The notes under the pieces were generated by a model that had not been told where the DNA came from, did no database searches, and saw only the letters and a program-made list of their open reading frames with translations. This document shows, piece after piece, positions 60,540 to 64,000 of a DNA stretch of 64,000 nt (its first letter is position 1; every line of letters begins with the position of its first letter). The translations under genes and the position numbers were made by a program. The stretch comes from Kitasatospora indigofera (GTDB taxonomy: Bacteria > Actinomycetota > Actinomycetes > Streptomycetales > Streptomycetaceae): the NCBI RefSeq assembly GCF_014655955.1, contig NZ_BNBO01000026.1, forward strand, positions 57,883-121,882, in the 5' to 3' direction.

Positions 60540-61349
60540 TCAGCGCCCGCCGGACGGCGGCGCCACCACGAGCGTGCCGACCGATTCGGCGAGCACCGAC
60601 CGGGCCTCCTCCGGCAGGCCCTCGTCGGTCACGAAGGTGCCGATCTCCGTGAGTTCGGCGAAGCTGCTCAGGGCCGTCACCCCCCACTTGGTGTGGTCCG
60701 CGACCACCAGCACCCGCCGCGCCGCGGCCACCAGCGCGCGGTTGGTCTCAGACTCCCCCAGGTTCGGCGTGGTGAGGCCCGCCCGCTCGGACACCCCGTG
60801 GGTGCCCAGGATCAGCAGGTCCACGTGCAGGGACCGGATCGCCTGGTCGGCGAGCGGGCCGACCAGCGCGGCCGAGCGGGTCGGGCTCCCGCCGGTCAGC
60901 AGCAGCGCGGGGGCGGCCTCGCCGAGTTCGCGGGCCGCCGTCCGCAGCAGGTCCGCGACCGGGAGGGAGTTGGTCACCACGGTCAGCCGGGGGATCCCGA
61001 GCAGGCGGGAGGCCACCGCGAAGGCGGTCGTCCCCGCCGAGACGGCCACCACACTGCCGGGCTCGACCAGGGCGGCGGCGGCCGCCGCGACGGCGGCCTT
61101 GGCCGACGACTCACGGGTGGACTTGGCCTCGAACCCCGGCTCGTCGGTGCTGGCCCCGGCGGCGATCGCCCCTCCGTGCACCTTCTCCACCGCGCCGCCG
61201 CGGGCCAGCACGTCGAGGTCACGGCGGACGGTCATGTCGGACACGCCGAACTGGTCCACCAGCTCGGCGACCTTGACCGCGCCGTCCCGGCGCACCTGCT
61301 CCAGGATGAGCGCCCTGCGCTGCTGCGCCAGCAGTCCCTGGTCCGCCAC
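60540..61349 (-). CDS. DeoR family transcriptional regulator
   Basis: A 269-residue sugar-phosphate-responsive repressor. The N-terminal HTH is QQRRALILEQVRRDGAVKVAELVDQFGVSDMTVRRDLDVLARGGAVEKVHGGA. The C-terminal DeoR sensor domain has VVAVSAGTTAFAVA, VVTNSLPVADLL, DLLILGTHGVSERAGLTTPNLGESETNRAL and ADHTKWG. The GTG start has GGAGG seven bases upstream. It is divergent from the arabinose-type ABC transporter genes and probably controls them. Confidence 0.93.
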   Translation of the reverse strand: MADQGLLAQQRRALILEQVRRDGAVKVAELVDQFGVSDMTVRRDLDVLARGGAVEKVHGGAIAAGASTDEPGFEAKSTRESSAKAAVAAAAAALVEPGSVVAVSAGTTAFAVASRLLGIPRLTVVTNSLPVADLLRTAARELGEAAPALLLTGGSPTRSAALVGPLADQAIRSLHVDLLILGTHGVSERAGLTTPNLGESETNRALVAAARRVLVVADHTKWGVTALSSFAELTEIGTFVTDEGLPEEARSVLAESVGTLVVAPPSGGR

Positions 61350-61456
61350 GGCTGCCCCTCCGTCCCGACGGCGTCCGGGGCACGGCCACGACGGCCGTGC
61401 GAGGTCTACCGACGGCGCCCAAGGTAGCGCAGCCACGTCCGGACGAACAGTGAACC

Positions 61457-61773
61457 TGATCGTTCTTGATCGCCGTATCGGGGAGCGCACACAGCGTGGT
61501 GGAAAATGTTGACGCTTCCACCAGTTGGCCCGGGCTCGCCCCCCCGACCCCAGGGGGGGCCGGCAGCCGGCCGCGCCGAGGCGCCAGACCCACCCGATCA
61601 CCTCGATTTCAGGCGCAATCCGATCAAGCAAGGTCGCGGCATATCTGTTGGACGACTGCCGCGTAACGGCCGGGTCTCAATCCGGCTCATGTCAGTCACC
61701 CGGTTGACTCCCGCCGGAAACAGCTGTTTTCCTGTGCCCCATCGCGTTTGATCTCGTTGAATTCTGATCGAAA
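61457..61773. promoter_or_regulatory. repeated TGATCG/TTGATC motifs, candidate DeoR operators
   Basis: TGATCG occurs at 61457-61462 and 61467-61472, GATCAA near 61622, and TTTGATC at 61747-61753 with TGATCGAAA at 61765-61773. They lie in the 533-bp divergent gap between the DeoR gene and the sugar-binding-protein gene. DeoR repressors bind spaced repeats of short motifs, often with looping. The gap has no gene. Confidence 0.4.
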
Positions 61774-61882
61774 CCGCGAGCGAAGCCGCTGCCGTCCTCG
61801 CCCGGGCCGGAGTCGGCGGGCTCCGCGCAACCATGCCTCACCGGGCCGGCCACCACCGGCCCGTCCATGCAAGGGGATGCAC

Positions 61883-62929
61883 ATGTTCACTGCACGCAAC
61901 CGCAGGCCCGCCGCAGTCCTGGCCCTGGGCCTGACAGCCGCCCTCGGCCTCACCGCGTGTTCGACCGGCCAGGAGCCCGCCGGCAGCGGCGACGTCGCCA
62001 AGGTCGACGGGAAGATCTCGATCACCTATCTGCAGAAGCAGGGCGACCAGGAGTACTTCGTCGGCGAGGCCGCGGGCGCGAAGGCCAAGGCCGCGGAGCT
62101 GGGGGTGGACCTCAAGGTCGTCAACCTCGGCACCGACGCCAACAAGACCGTCAGCGAGGCCAAGTCCGCGATCGCCCAGAAGTCCAACGGCCTGATCGTG
62201 GTCGTGCCCGACCCGGCGGTCGGCCCGCAGGTCGTGCAGACCGCCAAGGACGCCAAGGTCGCGCTGCTCACCTCCGACGACCAGATCTGCACCACCGGCC
62301 CCGACCCGGCGGTGTGCACCTCCGACACGCTCGTCCCCCGGATCGGCTTCAGCGGCGAGCAGATGGGCGGCGAGGTCGGCAAGCGGGCGGCGGAGGAGTT
62401 CAAGAAGGCCGGCTGGAACCCCGCCGAGACCCGCACCATCTCCGCCTGGAAGCAGGACGTCACCGTCTGCACCGACCGGGTGAAGGCCGCGAAGAACGCC
62501 TTCTTCGCCGGGGCCGGCGCCAATGTCCAGAACATCGACGTGGCCACCGACAACACGCCGACCGGCGCCCAGGACAAGATCGCCGCGACCGTGACCGCCA
62601 ACGCCGGCGTCAAGCACTGGGTGGTCTGGGGCTGCAACGACGAGAACGTCCAGGGCGGTGTCACGGCACTGGAGAACGCCGGCTTCAAGGCCGACAACGT
62701 GATCGGGGTCGGCCTCGGCGCCTACCTGGCCTGCAAGAACTGGAACTCGGGCAAGCCCTCGGGCATGAGGGCCGCGCTGTTCATCAACGGCAGCGACGTC
62801 GGCGCGCTGGCCGTCCAGACCATGTACGACAAGCTCAAGAACGGCAAGGAGTTCCCGAAGGAGGCCTTCGCGCCGACCAAGATGGTCGACGCCTCCAACT
62901 GGAAGGCCTCCGGCGTCAGCTGCAGCTGA
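61883..62929 (+). CDS. sugar ABC transporter substrate-binding lipoprotein, AraF-like
   Basis: A 348-residue lipoprotein. The signal ends in the lipobox LTAC (ALGLTACSTG), so it is anchored outside the membrane. The body matches the arabinose-binding type: ISITYLQKQGDQEYFVGEA, LIVVVPDPAVGPQVVQTA, LLTSDDQ, VKHWVVWGCNDENVQGGVTALENAGFKADNVIGVGLG. ATG 61883 is six bases after AAGGGG; ATG 61877 abuts it. The ATPase gene follows after 117 bp. Confidence 0.9.
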   Translation: MFTARNRRPAAVLALGLTAALGLTACSTGQEPAGSGDVAKVDGKISITYLQKQGDQEYFVGEAAGAKAKAAELGVDLKVVNLGTDANKTVSEAKSAIAQKSNGLIVVVPDPAVGPQVVQTAKDAKVALLTSDDQICTTGPDPAVCTSDTLVPRIGFSGEQMGGEVGKRAAEEFKKAGWNPAETRTISAWKQDVTVCTDRVKAAKNAFFAGAGANVQNIDVATDNTPTGAQDKIAATVTANAGVKHWVVWGCNDENVQGGVTALENAGFKADNVIGVGLGAYLACKNWNSGKPSGMRAALFINGSDVGALAVQTMYDKLKNGKEFPKEAFAPTKMVDASNWKASGVSCS

Positions 62930-63046
62930 ACCGGCGCCCCCGGCCGCGCCGGCGCGGCAGTCCCCCACCCCACCGCGCCGGCGCCCCCACCCACCCGTCG
63001 CATCGGCCCACCGCGCCGATCGTCCCACCGTCTGCGAGGCCCCTCG

Positions 63047-64000
63047 ATGACCAGCCCCGGCACCGGACGCCCGGTGCTCCCTCCCCCGACCGGCGACGGC
63101 CCGGTGATCGCCATCGAGGGGATCGTCAAGCGGTTCGGCGCCGTCCAAGCCCTCGGCGGGGTCACCCTGGAGTTCCCCGCCGGCCAGGTCACCGCGCTGA
63201 TGGGGGAGAACGGCGCCGGCAAGTCCACCCTGCTGAAGATCCTCACCGGCGACCACCGGCCGACCGAGGGCCACGTCGCCCTGGACGGCGCCCGCCTCGC
63301 CCTCGCCTCCCCGGCCGAGGCCCGGGCGGCCGGCATCCGGATCATCCCGCAGGAACCGGAGATCATCCCGCACGTCTCGGTCGCCGAGAACGTCTACGCC
63401 GGCGCCCTGCCCCGCCGGGCCGGCCGCCGCCTCGACCGCGCCGAACTCGGCCGCCGGATCAGCGCCGACCTGGAGCGGTTCGGCTTCGACAAGGTCATCT
63501 CCCCCGGCCTGCTCGGCTCCGAACTCACCCCCGCCCAGCGCCAGATCGTCGAGATCCTGCGCGCCCTGACCGGCAACGCCCGGGTGATCGCGTTCGACGA
63601 ACCGACCTCCTCGCTCTCCGACACCGAGGTCGAAGCCCTCTTCGCACTGATCAACAACCTGCGCGACCAGGGCATCGCCATCATCTACGTCTCGCACCGG
63701 ATGAAGGAGATCTTCCGGCTCGCCGACCGGATCGCGGTGCTGCGCGACGGCGCCCTGGCCGGCGTGCTGGACGCCGGGAACGCCCACGAGGCCGACGTGG
63801 TGCGGCTGATGGTCGGCCGCGACCTGTCCACCCTGTTCACCCGCCAGGACGTCGCCACCGACCGGGTCGTCCTCGACGTCCGGGGCGTCACCACCGACGC
63901 CGTCCGCGACATCGACCTCACCGTCCGGGCCGGCGAGGTGGTCGCCCTGGCCGGCCTGATCGGCGCCGGACGCTCCGAACTCGCCCTCGCGCTGGCCGGC
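63047..64000 (+). CDS. sugar ABC transporter ATP-binding protein, AraG-like (partial)
   Basis: The first 318 codons of a double-ATPase of the ribose/arabinose type; the window ends before the stop. The first nucleotide-binding domain is complete: Walker A GENGAGKSTLLK, Q-loop IPQEPEIIP, signature-like ELTPAQRQIVEIL, Walker B VIAFDEPTSSLS, and YVSHRMKEI. The second domain begins (VVALAGLIGAGRSELAL is a Walker A of AraG/RbsA style). Start ATG 63047 with GAGG nearby. It should work with the binding protein upstream and a permease outside the window. Confidence 0.93.
   Translation, partial: MTSPGTGRPVLPPPTGDGPVIAIEGIVKRFGAVQALGGVTLEFPAGQVTALMGENGAGKSTLLKILTGDHRPTEGHVALDGARLALASPAEARAAGIRIIPQEPEIIPHVSVAENVYAGALPRRAGRRLDRAELGRRISADLERFGFDKVISPGLLGSELTPAQRQIVEILRALTGNARVIAFDEPTSSLSDTEVEALFALINNLRDQGIAIIYVSHRMKEIFRLADRIAVLRDGALAGVLDAGNAHEADVVRLMVGRDLSTLFTRQDVATDRVVLDVRGVTTDAVRDIDLTVRAGEVVALAGLIGAGRSELALALAG

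Noticed and set aside
1..64000. Mobile element, integrase, tRNA or rRNA genes
   Set aside because: No transposase or integrase motifs, no terminal inverted repeats with target duplications, and no cloverleaf or rRNA sequence were seen on reading both strands.

Overview
The window is about 64 kb of very GC-rich actinomycete chromosome. Codon use is strongly G/C-ended, GTG and TTG starts are common, Tat and Sec secreted hydrolases are plentiful, and DasR-like and PhoP-like operator motifs occur. Together these suggest a streptomycete such as Streptomyces or Kitasatospora. I see no rRNA, tRNA, CRISPR array, integrase or insertion sequence. All identifications come from reading motifs in the translated sequence; no database search was run.

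Region 1 (1 to 15.56 kb) is a biosynthetic gene cluster whose left edge lies outside the window. Leftward genes encode an HSL-type esterase, a methyltransferase and an FMN hydroxy-acid oxidase. Rightward genes encode an adenylating ligase, two carrier proteins, a ketosynthase with an Asn at the first catalytic His, a half-ketosynthase, a second ligase, a canonical ketosynthase, a 4-hydroxymandelate synthase-like dioxygenase, a phytanoyl-CoA-type oxygenase, E1 alpha and beta of a 2-oxoacid dehydrogenase, and a DUF3050 heme-oxygenase-fold protein. Most of these overlap by 4 bp. My reading is that 4-hydroxyphenylpyruvate becomes 4-hydroxymandelate, then an arylglyoxylate, then an aroyl group that primes a small discrete-protein ketosynthase system. 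Two DasR-like sites sit in the divergent promoter region.

Region 2 (15.56 to 32.3 kb) is accessory metabolism and secretion. It holds a pectate lyase, a BAHD-like acyltransferase, a Tat-exported PHP metallohydrolase, a molybdopterin hydroxylase gene pair, a 29-codon peptide gene with its own strong hairpin, an HTH/TPR regulator divergent from an M64 peptidase, a degenerate cysteinyl-tRNA-synthetase-like protein and a metzincin protease.

Region 3 (32.4 to 38.0 kb) holds small metabolic units: a ketopantoate-reductase-like enzyme, a class II aldolase divergent from its likely TetR regulator, a GNAT acetyltransferase, an intergenic array of 41-bp repeats, and an aminotransferase coupled to a PAS/HTH regulator with a probable leaderless promoter.

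Region 4 (38.2 to 52.4 kb) is the most unusual block. One leftward gene row runs from a DUF1508-like protein through PstC, a PstA-PstS fusion, a large membrane-tethered binding protein, a second binding protein, an Ig/WxL-like secreted protein, a DUF916 (WxL-interacting) protein, a sortase-fold protein lacking the catalytic Cys and His, and finally PstB. A possible PhoP box precedes the row. The phosphate-type importer genes therefore bracket a WxL-like surface complex.

Region 5 (52.5 to 64 kb) holds a zinc-independent quinone-oxidoreductase-type dehydrogenase, a membrane PP2C phosphatase, an isoprenyl diphosphate synthase homologue, a secreted GH59 glycosidase with a ricin-type domain, an AurF-type diiron oxygenase, a DeoR regulator and the start of an arabinose-type ABC importer cut by the window end.
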